64,000 nt of DNA from Gracilibacillus salinarum (GCF_022919575.1 NZ_CP095071.1:4164001-4228000); one strand, 5' to 3'; numbered from the stretch's first letter, positions 35,265 through 44,419 are shown. A program made the numbers and translations. The notes: a model not told the origin generated them from the letters alone.

Positions 35265-36210
35265 TATCTTACAATCAATTATTCCAACTGTTCTTTTCTA
35301 TTCAGCACCTCTCATCTTAACAGCATTAGGAGGAGTGTTTAGCGAACGGTCTGGTGTCGTAAATATTGGATTAGAAGGACTCATGGTGATGGGAGCATTT
35401 GTCGGCATTGTCTTTAATCTGACATTTGCCGATGTATTCGGGGTCTGGACGCCGTGGGTGTCGCTTATCGCCGCTACTGTGATTGGTGCACTTTTTTCAC
35501 TTATTCATGCTGTTGCGTCGATTACGTTCTATGCTAATCAGGTTGTAAGTGGTGTTGCGATTAACATGTTAGCACTCGGTATTGGTGTTTATCTAACAAA
35601 GGTTTGGTATGATAAAGGCCAGACAGATATGGTTAATCAGCCTTTCTATACAACAGATATCCCAGTGCTTTCGAATATTCCGTTGATCGGAACCCTCTTT
35701 TTCGAAGGGGTGTATGTCACATCCTATTTAGCAATTATTCTCGCTTTTGTAGCCTGGTATGTGTTATATCAAACGCCATTCGGTTTACGTTTGCGCGCAG
35801 TCGGCGAGCACCCAATGGCGGCTGATACGAATGGAATTAAAGTAGAAAGAATGCGTTATATTGCAGTGTTGCTTTCAGGGGCATTAGGCGGATTAGGTGG
35901 ATCAGTTTTTGCCTTGACCATCGCTTCTAACTTCTCTCACTCAACAATTGTTGGGCAAGGGTTTATGTCACTGGCTGCTGTTATCTTTGGAAAATGGCAT
36001 CCACTAGGTGCAATGGGGGCTGCGCTGTTCTTTGGACTTGCGCAAAGTTTAAGTGTAGTGAGCGCTGGAGTCCCCGTGTTGGAAAATATACCACAAATCA
36101 TATTGTTGATTGCACCATATTTATTAACGATATTAGCTCTGGCAGGGTTTATTGGCAGAGCCGATGCACCACGAGCTAATGGTGTCCCATATATAAAAGG
36201 AAGCAGATAA
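35257..36210 (+). CDS. nupQ: Nucleoside ABC importer permease (NupQ-like)
   Basis: A 317-aa BPD_transp_2 permease: APLILTALGGVFSERSGVVNIGLEGLM, ANQVVSGVAINMLALGIG, and coupling region GLRLRAVGEHPMAADTNGI. ATG 35257 lies within the end of nupP, with AAAGGAGGG upstream. A strong terminator follows, so it closes the nupNOPQ-type operon. Confidence 0.92.
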   Translation: MFDILQSIIPTVLFYSAPLILTALGGVFSERSGVVNIGLEGLMVMGAFVGIVFNLTFADVFGVWTPWVSLIAATVIGALFSLIHAVASITFYANQVVSGVAINMLALGIGVYLTKVWYDKGQTDMVNQPFYTTDIPVLSNIPLIGTLFFEGVYVTSYLAIILAFVAWYVLYQTPFGLRLRAVGEHPMAADTNGIKVERMRYIAVLLSGALGGLGGSVFALTIASNFSHSTIVGQGFMSLAAVIFGKWHPLGAMGAALFFGLAQSLSVVSAGVPVLENIPQIILLIAPYLLTILALAGFIGRADAPRANGVPYIKGSR

Positions 36211-36220
36211 AAAAGATTAA

Positions 36221-36254
36221 AAACAGACTTGTACAGTTTCAAGTCTGTTTTTTT
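36221..36254 (+). terminator. Terminator of the nucleoside importer operon
   Basis: aaacagacttg and caagtctgttt pair perfectly and are followed by TTTTTTT. Confidence 0.93.
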
Positions 36255-36442
36255 ATTTATTTTGAAAATATAGAATGTTAGCGTGGAAGCAAATCTGGAT
36301 TATGTCCAAATAGACATTATGAAATGATTCATGTGCGATCAAGTGTCCATATCATAAGAAATGATCTTGTGGATAAGATCGAAAAAAATCAAAGCGCACA
36401 TCATATAATAAAACAAAAAGTGGATCTATTAATAGTTACAAG

Positions 36443-36473
36443 CAAAAAAGACAGTCTCCTATACAGAACTGTC
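36443..36473 (-). terminator. Terminator of the minus-strand small gene
   Basis: On the minus strand GACAGT ... ACTGTC is followed by TTTTTTGC, 43 bases beyond the stop of the 67-aa gene. The stretch 36255-36442 shows nothing recognisable. Confidence 0.7.
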
Positions 36474-36515
36474 CTTCATTGTATTATGTAAAATGACAAA
36501 GTAGTTGTAATGTAA

Positions 36516-36719
36516 TCAAGCAATGACAAATGAGATTCTATCATTAGCAAGTTCTGAAACTGGTTGCTCTGTATTAATATTTCTACTATTTAATACAGAA
36601 ATTATTAGTCCAAGCTCATAATAAGATGACTTAGTGACGTGGCCGAGTTCGATCGATTTGTTCAGTTCTTCATAAAATTGAATTAATACATCATCTGGCA
36701 ATTTTTCGTAAAAATTCAT
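36516..36719 (-). CDS. Small soluble protein of unknown function
   Basis: A 67-aa acidic helical protein (MNFYEKLPDDVLIQFYEELNKSIELG...). The start has a strong GGAGGT and a terminator follows, so it is a real gene. The opening LPDDVLIQFY faintly recalls the start of the sporulation checkpoint protein Sda (LSDELLIESY), but the rest does not clearly match. Function not assigned. Confidence 0.7.
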   Translation of the reverse strand: MNFYEKLPDDVLIQFYEELNKSIELGHVTKSSYYELGLIISVLNSRNINTEQPVSELANDRISFVIA

Positions 36720-36926
36720 CTCTGAACCTCCATTTTGAACTTTGTATTAGTATCTTACCACAAAATGAAAACGGTATCAACACCTTTTTTGTTAACTATC
36801 GTAATGATATTGTAAAAGATTCTTAATCTTATTTAACGGATTAGTGTGTGTTTGTTGATTTTAATAATAGGCTATATTGTGAAAAGTAACAATTACTATG
36901 TAAGATCTTATGACAGTATTTTGATT

Positions 36927-36980
36927 ATCACGGCGCTAACCATCCGTAATAATCCGCTGATAGATGTCTCATTTTATAAA
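36927..36980. repeat. R2 repeat, short internal-deletion form
   Basis: tcacggcgctaaccatccgt joined directly to ctgatagatgtctcatttta. Both ends of R2 are present without the hairpin middle. The remaining sequence between 36720 and 37310 has no supported gene. Confidence 0.75.
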
Positions 36981-37310
36981 GATGCGAGATCTATTGAACG
37001 TTTGAGACAATCACAAAGGAAAGAAGAACTAAATGTAGCAAGTCCATTGGTGTGAGCGGTTTGTAGTGGAGATAAGGATCCGGCAGATAACATGAACAGT
37101 GATAATCTGGAAATTGACGCTAATATGGGGGGAGAAGATAGGGAAAAGGTTTGCAAGTCAAGTAATATATGTGTTTTCTGTTAGGGCAACATGATAGAAT
37201 AAAGGGAAAAACGTAAAAGAAGATGTCACACAACAAAAACATTTCGGCATTAATTCTGAAGGAAGTTTCTTTGCGATTTCATTACTTATTTAAGATGGAG
37301 GAAGATAGAG

Positions 37311-38531
37311 ATGAATTGGCGATTAATTTTTACAAAAAAGCTGAATGTTGGACAACGGTTAGTAAGGCTTCATCATGCAAATGCAATTATCTTCACGGTT
37401 TTAGCTATCACTGGTTTTCTATTGTTCTCTTCTTCTTTTCGATTAGTTTTTCCGGCAATTCGTGTCTGGGTAAGGGAGAGTCATGTATGGATCGGATTTA
37501 TTAGTCTTTTGCCTATTTTATTCTATATGCCGAAGATGCAAAAACATCTGAAAACGCTTAGGAAAAGAAAAAATCATCGAATTAACCTTTATTATGTTTT
37601 AACAGTATTATGTACGTTGATCCTGTCCGGAGTGGTATTGACTTATCATCGGCACGTTCCTCCGTTAATCAGTTCGTCTGCACTAGTAATTCATGATTTG
37701 GCTACATGGCTAGGAGTGCCTTATTTAATTTATCATAGTGTCACGAGAAGCAAGTGGTTTAAACGACTTGTGAAACCTGTAAAAAAAGAAGAAAAGCCAT
37801 TAGTTGTGGAAGATCATAATCCGATATATCGACGGAGAACTTTCTTACAATTGATAACAGGCTTGATAATTATGCTTGTTTTTTCACCAAGTATTTTAAA
37901 ATGGCTTCGAACGTATTTTCCAGAACTTGAACCAAAAAGTAGGGTGGCAGATGCAAATCAGTTTCGAAATCCACAACCTGCGGGTGATTCTGCACCGCCA
38001 ATTGGGGGAGGCAGAAGAGGGGAGTTCAGGTATTACACAGTAACCGAAATGCCAACACAATCAGAAGAGAATTGGCAGTTTTCGATAGACGGCTTGGTAA
38101 ATAATACGCAATCTTATGATTGGGATCAATTTCTGCAATTGAAGCGTGACGTACAGGTAAGTAACTTTTATTGTGTGACCGGCTGGAGTGTATACGACGT
38201 CACTTGGGAAGGAATTCCTCTGAAAAAACTGTTAGAAGACGCAAATGTAACGAAACAAGCAAGGTTTGTGAAGTTCTATTCAGCAGATGGCGTCTATACG
38301 GATACACTGACGATAGAACAGGCGATGATGGATGATGTGATGGTAGCAGTTTTAATTGATGGTGAGTTAATTAGCAAAAAGAACGGCGGCCCTGTCCGTT
38401 TGATAGTGCCAGAAATGTATGCTTATAAATCAGTAAAATGGTTGAACCGAATTGAACTAATAGAAGAAGAACATGTTGGCTACTGGGAAAAAAGAGGATA
38501 TTCCACTGACGCTTGGGTGAGTAAATCGTAG
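37311..38531 (+). CDS. Cytochrome b561-like / molybdopterin oxidoreductase fusion protein
   Basis: A 406-aa protein. Residues ~15-135 hold four transmembrane helices with histidines (LHHANAI, ESHVWIG, TYHRHVPP, VIHDLATW) fitting a di-haem cytochrome b. A further helix near 180-200, preceded by RRRTF, may be Tat-like, but internal. Residues ~240-395 form a sulfite-oxidase-type molybdopterin domain with the Mo-ligand cysteine in FYCVTGWSVYDVTWEGIPL. The protein probably passes electrons between the membrane and an extracytoplasmic Mo centre, like YedY/MsrP with its haem partner fused. Substrate unknown. GGAGG precedes ATG 37311. Confidence 0.87.
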   Translation: MNWRLIFTKKLNVGQRLVRLHHANAIIFTVLAITGFLLFSSSFRLVFPAIRVWVRESHVWIGFISLLPILFYMPKMQKHLKTLRKRKNHRINLYYVLTVLCTLILSGVVLTYHRHVPPLISSSALVIHDLATWLGVPYLIYHSVTRSKWFKRLVKPVKKEEKPLVVEDHNPIYRRRTFLQLITGLIIMLVFSPSILKWLRTYFPELEPKSRVADANQFRNPQPAGDSAPPIGGGRRGEFRYYTVTEMPTQSEENWQFSIDGLVNNTQSYDWDQFLQLKRDVQVSNFYCVTGWSVYDVTWEGIPLKKLLEDANVTKQARFVKFYSADGVYTDTLTIEQAMMDDVMVAVLIDGELISKKNGGPVRLIVPEMYAYKSVKWLNRIELIEEEHVGYWEKRGYSTDAWVSKS

Positions 38532-38555
38532 TGAGATTGAATGAAGGAAGCGTAT

Positions 38556-39183
38556 AAGTGCAGTCACATCAGTAATCATAATTGAGTTCCTATAATATGG
38601 ATTATGTAAAGTAAAACTGTCTAACTTTGATGGTTATTTTGATAGATTCCATGTGCTTAACAAAGCTCCGGAAATAGGCTCCGCGTCCTGTGGGCACGGC
38701 TTCAGCTAACTTATGAAAGAAAATTCTTTTCTTTCATAAGTGGATCTTCAGCTCGCGCTGATTCCACGGGAGTCTCCGCCTATTTCCTACGCTTAAGGAA
38801 GTGCTACAACGCATGGAACAGTTAGAAGCAGTGGTGCTAAGCAATGTATTTCATCAATTAAGGTGTAAATCTTGCAGATAGTGCTTCATATCCTAGCTGT
38901 CGCATAAATTGTGGAGCTATACATCAGCGTAGGCCAACCACGTAGACTCCCGCGGGACAGGCAGGCGCTGAAGATCCACTTTGTGAAGTGCCTTTCTTCA
39001 CAAAGTTAGCTTCAGCCGTGCCCCGCAGGACGCGGAGTGGTTGGACGGAGCGGTATCCCAACACATTAAATATCTCAATATGGATGCTCGGCTAGCAATG
39101 GATAGTAGACATAATCCATATTATAGGAAGCTGTATATTATTAATGTCAATTAGGAACGGTCGGGTTTATGCCGGATTTCTTA
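38556..39183. repeat. R1 dispersed repeat, complete, core orientation 2 (inverted core)
   Basis: The left flank (aagtgcagtcacatcagtaa) and right flank (caattaggaacgg ... gggtttatgccgg) run in the same direction as in the 24330 copy. The core between the inverted ends (38587-38607 and 39109-39129) is reversed: unit B complement first (caaagctccggaaataggct), then unit A complement (gcggagtggttggacggagc). No gene lies in 38532-39313. Confidence 0.92.
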
Positions 39184-39313
39184 AGAAAACTGTTAAATGC
39201 AGTTTCATCTTCCATACGGGATTGCATTCTAAATATTTCCAAAAGGGCGGATGCTGATGCATGTTAGAGCGGAATATGCTACACTTTGAAGCAACAGTAA
39301 AAGAGGTGTAATC

Positions 39314-41230
39314 ATGAACGATCGACAAAAGGAATTATTACGGACACTGCTTATTCAAAATGATCAGACGCTTACGATTATGCATTTAGCCAATCAGCTT
39401 GAATGTGCAGAGAAAACGGTGCGTAATGATTTAAAGAAAATAGAATCCGCCTTGACCGATTATCAGAGTGCAAAGATTACACGGCAGCCAGGTATAGGTA
39501 TTACCCTGGAAATAAATGATGAAGACCGGACTGCTGTATTCAAGCAAATGTTAGCAGCAGAACCGAAAAGTCACGAAGACCGCCTGGTTGAAATGGCTTA
39601 TCAACTGTTGGTACATGATAGGCCGACAACACTGCAGCAATTTTCGAAGGCTTTTTTTGTTCCTAAGCAAACGGTCAAAAAGGAATTAGCGAGTATTGCA
39701 AATTGGCTGTCTGATTATCAATTAGAATTGGTTTCCAAACCGCGCGTCGGCAATATAGTAGAAGGAGACGAACTGCACAAAAGAAGTGCTCTGGCACATT
39801 TGTCCGAACTAATATCTTCGGTTACAACAGATAAAACGTATGTGATGGATTTGTTCTATCCTTATGAAATAACGACAGTCCAGCGAGCACTTGATGAATT
39901 ACAACAGCAGTATGCGATCGCTTTTACGGATGGAGCCATCGAAAGTTTACTTGTTCATGCGTTGATCATGATGAAGCGGACAAGGCAAAAGTCGCCTGTA
40001 ACGGTTCCATCCATTGAAAAAGAGACGGTTATTCAGCATCGTGAATATACTTATGCAGTTTCCTTTTTCTCCTATTTAGAAGATATGTTTAAGCTCTCCT
40101 TTTCAGAAGATGAAAGGATATATTTCACATGGCATCTTATAAGCAGTAAAAAGAAAGGGGATAGCAGGGACGATTCTTTACTCGAGAATCGATTTCTGTC
40201 AGAAGTGATTGAATCCCTTATCACAAGGTTAAGAGACCTTACACTATTTTCATTTGACAGTGATGACATGCTGAAAAGCGGATTAACCGTCCATATTCAT
40301 TCGGTTATTAACCGTTTGAAGTACGGATTTCCTATTACTAATCCGCTTTTACCTGAAATTAAAAAAATGTATCCTTATATGTTTAATATGGTAATGCTAG
40401 CACTTACAGACATCAAAGAAAAGCATCATCTTGAAGTACCGGAAGATGAAGCAGCTTATTTAGTACTGCATTTTCAAGCATCAGTTGAACGTCTTGAATC
40501 GAGCAGAGAGCAGAAACGAAGGGCATTGATTGTTTGTCACATGGGAGTTGGAATGTCTCATTTATTACAAGCAAAGATTGAACAGCATTATCAGGATATG
40601 GAAATAGTCGCTTGTGTTGGAAAAGCCGATTTAAATACGTATTTAAATCAAGGTAACATTGATCTGGTAATATCCACCATTGATCTATCAAACATCCAAG
40701 TTCCTTATGTCAAGGTTACCCCTTTGCTAGAATCAAAGGACAAGCAAAAATTAAATCAATTTTTGTCTGCTATAGAACATAAGAAACAAGAAAGTAAAAA
40801 AACGGGGCTCTCCTCGTTAATTAGAGGGGATCTTGTCCAATTGCAGATGGACAAGGATCACCCCTTTCAGGTGATTGAACAACTTGGAAATGTGTTATAT
40901 GAAAAAGGTATTGTCGAGAAATCGTTTAGCCACAGTGCTGTTTTGCGAGAGAGAAGATCCGCTACTTCTATCGGTGGAGGAGTAGCAATTCCTCACGGTA
41001 ATCCAAAGCAGGTTCTCCAATCTGCCATAGCTGTTGCTTTGCTGAAAGAGCCAATGAAATGGGGCGATGAACGTGTATCGATTGTCTTTATGCTGGCCAT
41101 TTCTGATAATGATCAGAAATGGAATCGCACGGCAGTCAGTCATATTGTTCAACTGAGTGAAAGCCCTGCAGCAGTTTCTCGATTACTGGATGCCAAGGAT
41201 GTTCAGTCCTTTCTAAATCGGTTATATTAG
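39314..41230 (+). CDS. manR: PRD-domain transcriptional activator with EIIB and EIIA modules (ManR/MtlR-type)
   Basis: A 638-aa regulator. Order: HTH domains (residues ~1-150, RQKELLRTLLIQNDQTLTI, QFSKAFFVPKQTV), two PRD domains (~180-390 with EDERIYFTWHL and EDEAAYLVLHFQ), an EIIB-Gat-like domain (CHMGVGMSH near 410), and an EIIA-type-2 domain (SIGGGVAIPHG near 555). Phosphorylation by HPr and by the cognate EII sets its activity. The nearest PTS permease, 3 kb downstream, is of the ManP/FruA type, so this is probably its activator. The symbol is inferred from architecture and context. Confidence 0.87.
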   Translation: MNDRQKELLRTLLIQNDQTLTIMHLANQLECAEKTVRNDLKKIESALTDYQSAKITRQPGIGITLEINDEDRTAVFKQMLAAEPKSHEDRLVEMAYQLLVHDRPTTLQQFSKAFFVPKQTVKKELASIANWLSDYQLELVSKPRVGNIVEGDELHKRSALAHLSELISSVTTDKTYVMDLFYPYEITTVQRALDELQQQYAIAFTDGAIESLLVHALIMMKRTRQKSPVTVPSIEKETVIQHREYTYAVSFFSYLEDMFKLSFSEDERIYFTWHLISSKKKGDSRDDSLLENRFLSEVIESLITRLRDLTLFSFDSDDMLKSGLTVHIHSVINRLKYGFPITNPLLPEIKKMYPYMFNMVMLALTDIKEKHHLEVPEDEAAYLVLHFQASVERLESSREQKRRALIVCHMGVGMSHLLQAKIEQHYQDMEIVACVGKADLNTYLNQGNIDLVISTIDLSNIQVPYVKVTPLLESKDKQKLNQFLSAIEHKKQESKKTGLSSLIRGDLVQLQMDKDHPFQVIEQLGNVLYEKGIVEKSFSHSAVLRERRSATSIGGGVAIPHGNPKQVLQSAIAVALLKEPMKWGDERVSIVFMLAISDNDQKWNRTAVSHIVQLSESPAAVSRLLDAKDVQSFLNRLY

Positions 41231-41241
41231 GATTTGTCTTA

Positions 41242-41270
41242 TTGTCAAAATAGTAGTACAATTGTGTTAA
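41242..41270 (+). promoter_or_regulatory. Putative promoter of the leader peptide RNA
   Basis: TTGTCA (41242-41247) and TGTTAA (41265-41270) are separated by 17 bases, 28 bases before the leader ATG. The -10 match is weak. Confidence 0.5.
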
Positions 41271-41297
41271 CTTAAAATAAACGGAGGTGGGGAAAAG

Positions 41298-41414
41298 ATG
41301 TTAAATCAAGCTGTTTTTGTGCATGGACAATGGTTGGAATACCTTTATTTTTGCCGTGCGAAATTTGCGATTGCAGTTGTTAACGGGATACGTATGTCCT
41401 TTTTTAACAACTAA
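41298..41414 (+). CDS. Putative regulatory leader peptide with macrolide-arrest motif
   Basis: A 38-aa frame (MLNQAVFVHGQ...MSFFNN) preceded by a very strong GGAGGTG. Residues 25-28 are IAVV (context KFAIAVVNG), the motif at which ErmAL1 leader translation stalls with macrolide. The two Val codons (41376-41381) are the first bases of an 8-bp hairpin arm whose partner overlaps the end of the frame. A terminator follows at 41471. This layout is typical of antibiotic-sensing attenuators upstream of erm and ABC-F genes. The next gene is an ABC-F, but repeats of about 0.9 kb separate them. Function inferred. Confidence 0.62.
   Translation: MLNQAVFVHGQWLEYLYFCRAKFAIAVVNGIRMSFFNN
41376..41411 (+). 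promoter_or_regulatory. Leader RNA hairpin overlapping the stall site
   Basis: GTTGTTAA (41376-41383) pairs with TTAACAAC (41404-41411). A ribosome held on the Val-Val codons would cover the 5' arm and free the 3' arm for other pairing. Confidence 0.6.
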
Positions 41415-41470
41415 ATAGTAAATGAAAAACAGTGAGAACATCTCTTAACCCACATATTAAGATAGCAAGA

Positions 41471-41501
41471 AAGGAGAGCCTGTTTTATGCTCTCCTTTTT
41501 T
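41471..41501 (+). terminator. Intrinsic terminator after the leader peptide
   Basis: aaggagagc (41471-41479) and gctctcctt (41489-41497) pair and are followed by TTTTT. It is probably the attenuator terminator of the leader. Confidence 0.88.
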
Positions 41502-41502
41502 G

Positions 41503-41647
41503 TCGCGGTGCTAACCGTTTGTAAGACTCCCATTTCAAGTATCACAAAGAAGCTAAGTGGGAGTAAACAGACGCTAATACCCTGACAAGTTTCGCTAATG
41601 ATCAGTGGGGGTCAAACACCCCCACTGATCAAAGTCTAACTTTAAGT
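41503..41647. repeat. R2 hairpin repeat, long form
   Basis: gtcgcggtgctaaccgtttg ... ctaagtgggagtaaacagac, then a second hairpin gatcagtgggggt/acccccactgatc and the end aaagtctaacttta. It begins directly after the leader terminator. Confidence 0.85.
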
Positions 41648-41704
41648 CTATCCATAGTGAGAACGTTAGCCACGGGGAGATCTTTCTTCCTGTGGCTTTT
41701 TTTG

Positions 41705-41757
41705 TAACGGCGCTAACCGTCTGTAATACCTCCCGCTGATTGAAGTCTCACTTTATA
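41705..41757. repeat. R2 short form
   Basis: aacggcgctaaccgtctgta ... ctgattgaagtctcacttta. R2 ends without the middle, as at 36927. Confidence 0.78.
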
Positions 41758-41829
41758 TGGTATGAGAAAATCAGCAATGAGGAAGCGCGAAGTAGTGAAA
41801 AATTGAATGTGCCAAGTATAAGAAAGAAG

Positions 41830-42412
41830 AAGTAATCAATTCAGAATATGAAGCTAGTATTATAATATGGATTATGTTAGCTAGCATAGTGATAATTTTG
41901 AAATGATCTATGTGCTTGGATACCGCTCTGGCTAACCATTTCGGGTCCTGCGGGGCACGGCTGAAGCTAGGCTAATACACGAATGACTTCTCTGCTGCCT
42001 TGTACTGAGGAAGCCTATGCTGTTGGCCAGCGCTAGGATTGGGACTCTACAATTTTTGTTAAGGCTAGCATATGATTGCATGCCTATATAATGGTTATTG
42101 TTAATGCCAAGAATCACTGCTTTTTGCTGTTACATCAGTTGTAGCACTTCCCTCAAGCGTAGGAAATAGGCGGAGACTCCCGTGGAATCAGCACGAGCTG
42201 AAGATCCACTTAGGAAAGAAAAGAATTTTCTTTCCTAAGTTAGCTGAAGCCGTGCCCACAGGACGCGGAGCCTATTTCCGGAGCTTTGCTAAGCAGATAG
42301 AGTCTATCAAAATTACCACAATGTCAGACAGTTTTACTTCACATAATCCATATTATAGGCAATTGTTTATATTTATGTTAGTTAGACCGGGCTGGTTATG
42401 CACGGCTTTTTA
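41830..42412. repeat. R1 dispersed repeat, complete, core orientation 1
   Basis: Inverted ends at 41858-41879 and 42341-42359. Unit A is shortened (41930-42050) and unit B intact (42158-42290). The right flank (agaccgggctggttatgcac) ends 9 bases before the ABC-F ribosome binding site, so the element forms the untranslated leader of that gene. Confidence 0.9.
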
Positions 42413-42431
42413 ATGAAAAGGAGAATCAAAC

Positions 42432-44282
42432 ATGATTGTATGCAGTGTAAATAATATAGAGAAAGTGTACGGAGGGAATGTCATATTTCAAAATTTATCG
42501 TTAGAAATAAAAGAGAAGCAACGTGTTGCCCTAGTTGGGCGAAATGGTAGCGGAAAGACAACGTTGCTCCGTCTGATAGCAGGAGAAGAAACCCCTGATG
42601 CTGGGCAAATTCATTGGAAGCGGGGATTAGTCAGTGGCTATCTATCCCAAATACCAGAATATACAAATGCAAATTCTGTAAAAGATGTTTTAAGAACAGC
42701 CTTTTCCTCGTTAATGCAAATCGAGGAAAAGTTAAAACAAATGGAAAGCGAAATGGCGACAGAGAAAAATAACGAGCATCTGCAAACCTTGATCGCTGAA
42801 TATGGCGTTTTGCAAGATCAGTTTTCTGTTAATGGTGGTTTCGAAATAGATTCAAATATAGAGAAGATTGCATATGGGCTAAATATTCAGACTCTACTGG
42901 AGCAACCATTCTCCAAGTTAAGTGGTGGTGAAAAAACAAAAGTGGGATTAGGTGTAATGCTACTGCAGCAGCCGGATATGCTGCTGTTAGATGAACCAAC
43001 TAACCATTTAGATTTAATAGCTGTAGAATGGCTCGGACAATTTTTGCAAACGTATCAGGGAACAGTGGTTATCATCTCCCACGATCGCTATTTTTTAGAT
43101 GAAGTGACGAATAAAGTAATAGATCTTGAAGAAGGAGAATTAACGACATACCATTCAAATTTTTCTGGATTCGTTAAAGAGAAAGAAGAGAAGCTGCTAA
43201 GGGAATTCATGGCATATGAAGAACAGCAGAAAAAAATAAAAAAGATGAAAGAAACGATCAAACGCTTGCGAGATTGGGCAAACAGAGCCAATCCTCCTAA
43301 TGCAAGTCTGCATCGGCGTGCAAGAAATATGGAGAGAGCGATAGAACGAATGGAAATAATAAATCGGCCTGTTATGCAGCCAAACAAAATGAAACTGTCA
43401 ATGGAAATGTCTGATCGAAGCGGAAAAGACGTGATTAAATTGACAGATGTATCGAAGTGCTACAATGAGCGAATTGTGCTGAAACAAGTAAACTTGCTGC
43501 TTGAATATCAGGAACGAGCCGCGATCGTTGGTGAAAATGGGACAGGAAAATCAACTTTGATTAAACTAATTCTCAAGCAGATCGATCCTAGTAATGGTGA
43601 GGTCAGCATTGGCAGTAACGTGAAATTTGGCTATCTGTCGCAGCAGATATTTGTCGAAATGGGACAGGAAACCGTGATAGAAGTTTTTAGAGAAGAAGTG
43701 TCAGTAACAGAAGGGGAGGCAAGAGCTATTCTTGCTCGTTTTATGTTTTATGGCTACGATGTTTTTCGTCACGTGTCTCAATTAAGCGGTGGGGAACGAA
43801 TGCGATTACGATTAGCACAGCTAATGTATCAGGATATCAATGTACTACTTTTAGATGAGCCAACCAATCATTTAGATATTGAATCAAGAGAAGTATTGGA
43901 AGAAGCATTAAGTAGTTTTCAAGGCACAATACTTGCGGTGTCTCATGACAGGTACTTTCTTAACAAGCTGTTTGACAAAATATATTGGATTGAATCTAAA
44001 CAGCTCTATGCTTTTGAAGGAGATTATAATTGGGCCAAGAAGAAAATGAACGAAATAAAAGAAATCCCAGTTATAGAACAACAACCACCAACATCTAAAA
44101 GAAGAAATCAGAAACAGAATGGAAAGAAGAGTCGCAAAGAAGAGATAGATGCATTGGAACAAAGAATTATGGAGTTAGAAGAAGAGTTGTTGATAACAAA
44201 TGACGTAGCCGGGTTGCAAGAGCTTTATCAGGAAAAAGAAACATTAGAGAATAGATGGGAAGCTATATGTGATCAGTTATAA
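42432..44282 (+). CDS. ABC-F family ATPase, putative ribosome-protection protein
   Basis: A 616-aa soluble protein with two ABC domains and no membrane segment. NBD1: GRNGSGKTT, LSGGEKTKVGLG, LLLDEPTNHLDL. NBD2: GENGTGKST, LSGGERMRLRLA, LLLDEPTNHLDI. A charged inter-domain helical linker (about 240-310) and a C-terminal coiled coil (about 560-616) follow the antibiotic-resistance ABC-F pattern. Such proteins bind the ribosomal E site and dislodge antibiotics or rescue stalled complexes. Whether it confers resistance cannot be told from sequence. A candidate drug-sensing leader lies upstream. AAAGGAG precedes ATG 42432. Confidence 0.88.
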   Translation: MIVCSVNNIEKVYGGNVIFQNLSLEIKEKQRVALVGRNGSGKTTLLRLIAGEETPDAGQIHWKRGLVSGYLSQIPEYTNANSVKDVLRTAFSSLMQIEEKLKQMESEMATEKNNEHLQTLIAEYGVLQDQFSVNGGFEIDSNIEKIAYGLNIQTLLEQPFSKLSGGEKTKVGLGVMLLQQPDMLLLDEPTNHLDLIAVEWLGQFLQTYQGTVVIISHDRYFLDEVTNKVIDLEEGELTTYHSNFSGFVKEKEEKLLREFMAYEEQQKKIKKMKETIKRLRDWANRANPPNASLHRRARNMERAIERMEIINRPVMQPNKMKLSMEMSDRSGKDVIKLTDVSKCYNERIVLKQVNLLLEYQERAAIVGENGTGKSTLIKLILKQIDPSNGEVSIGSNVKFGYLSQQIFVEMGQETVIEVFREEVSVTEGEARAILARFMFYGYDVFRHVSQLSGGERMRLRLAQLMYQDINVLLLDEPTNHLDIESREVLEEALSSFQGTILAVSHDRYFLNKLFDKIYWIESKQLYAFEGDYNWAKKKMNEIKEIPVIEQQPPTSKRRNQKQNGKKSRKEEIDALEQRIMELEEELLITNDVAGLQELYQEKETLENRWEAICDQL

Positions 44283-44293
44283 GAAATGGAGAG

Positions 44294-44331
44294 GGAACTT
44301 GTGGTAATAATTTATTTTTACCACAAGTTCC
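44294..44331. terminator. Hairpin after the ABC-F gene
   Basis: ggaacttgtggtaa (44294-44307) and its exact complement (44318-44331) surround a T-rich loop. No T-run follows, so it is either a weak terminator or a regulatory element for the PTS gene 89 bases downstream. Confidence 0.6.
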
Positions 44332-44419
44332 GGTAAAAAGTAAAAATAATAAATGATTATTAGGGGTGTACAATAGGTGTATGCAATTACAGTAAACATG
44401 CACAAAAGGAGGAAACAAC

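Noticed and set aside
36516..36719. Sporulation checkpoint protein Sda
   Set aside because: Only the first ~10 residues resemble Sda; length and the remaining helix do not fit, so no name was given.
37223..37504. A 93-codon frame overlapping the start of the cytochrome/molybdopterin gene
   Set aside because: It is an out-of-frame shadow; the GGAGG before 37311 serves the longer gene.
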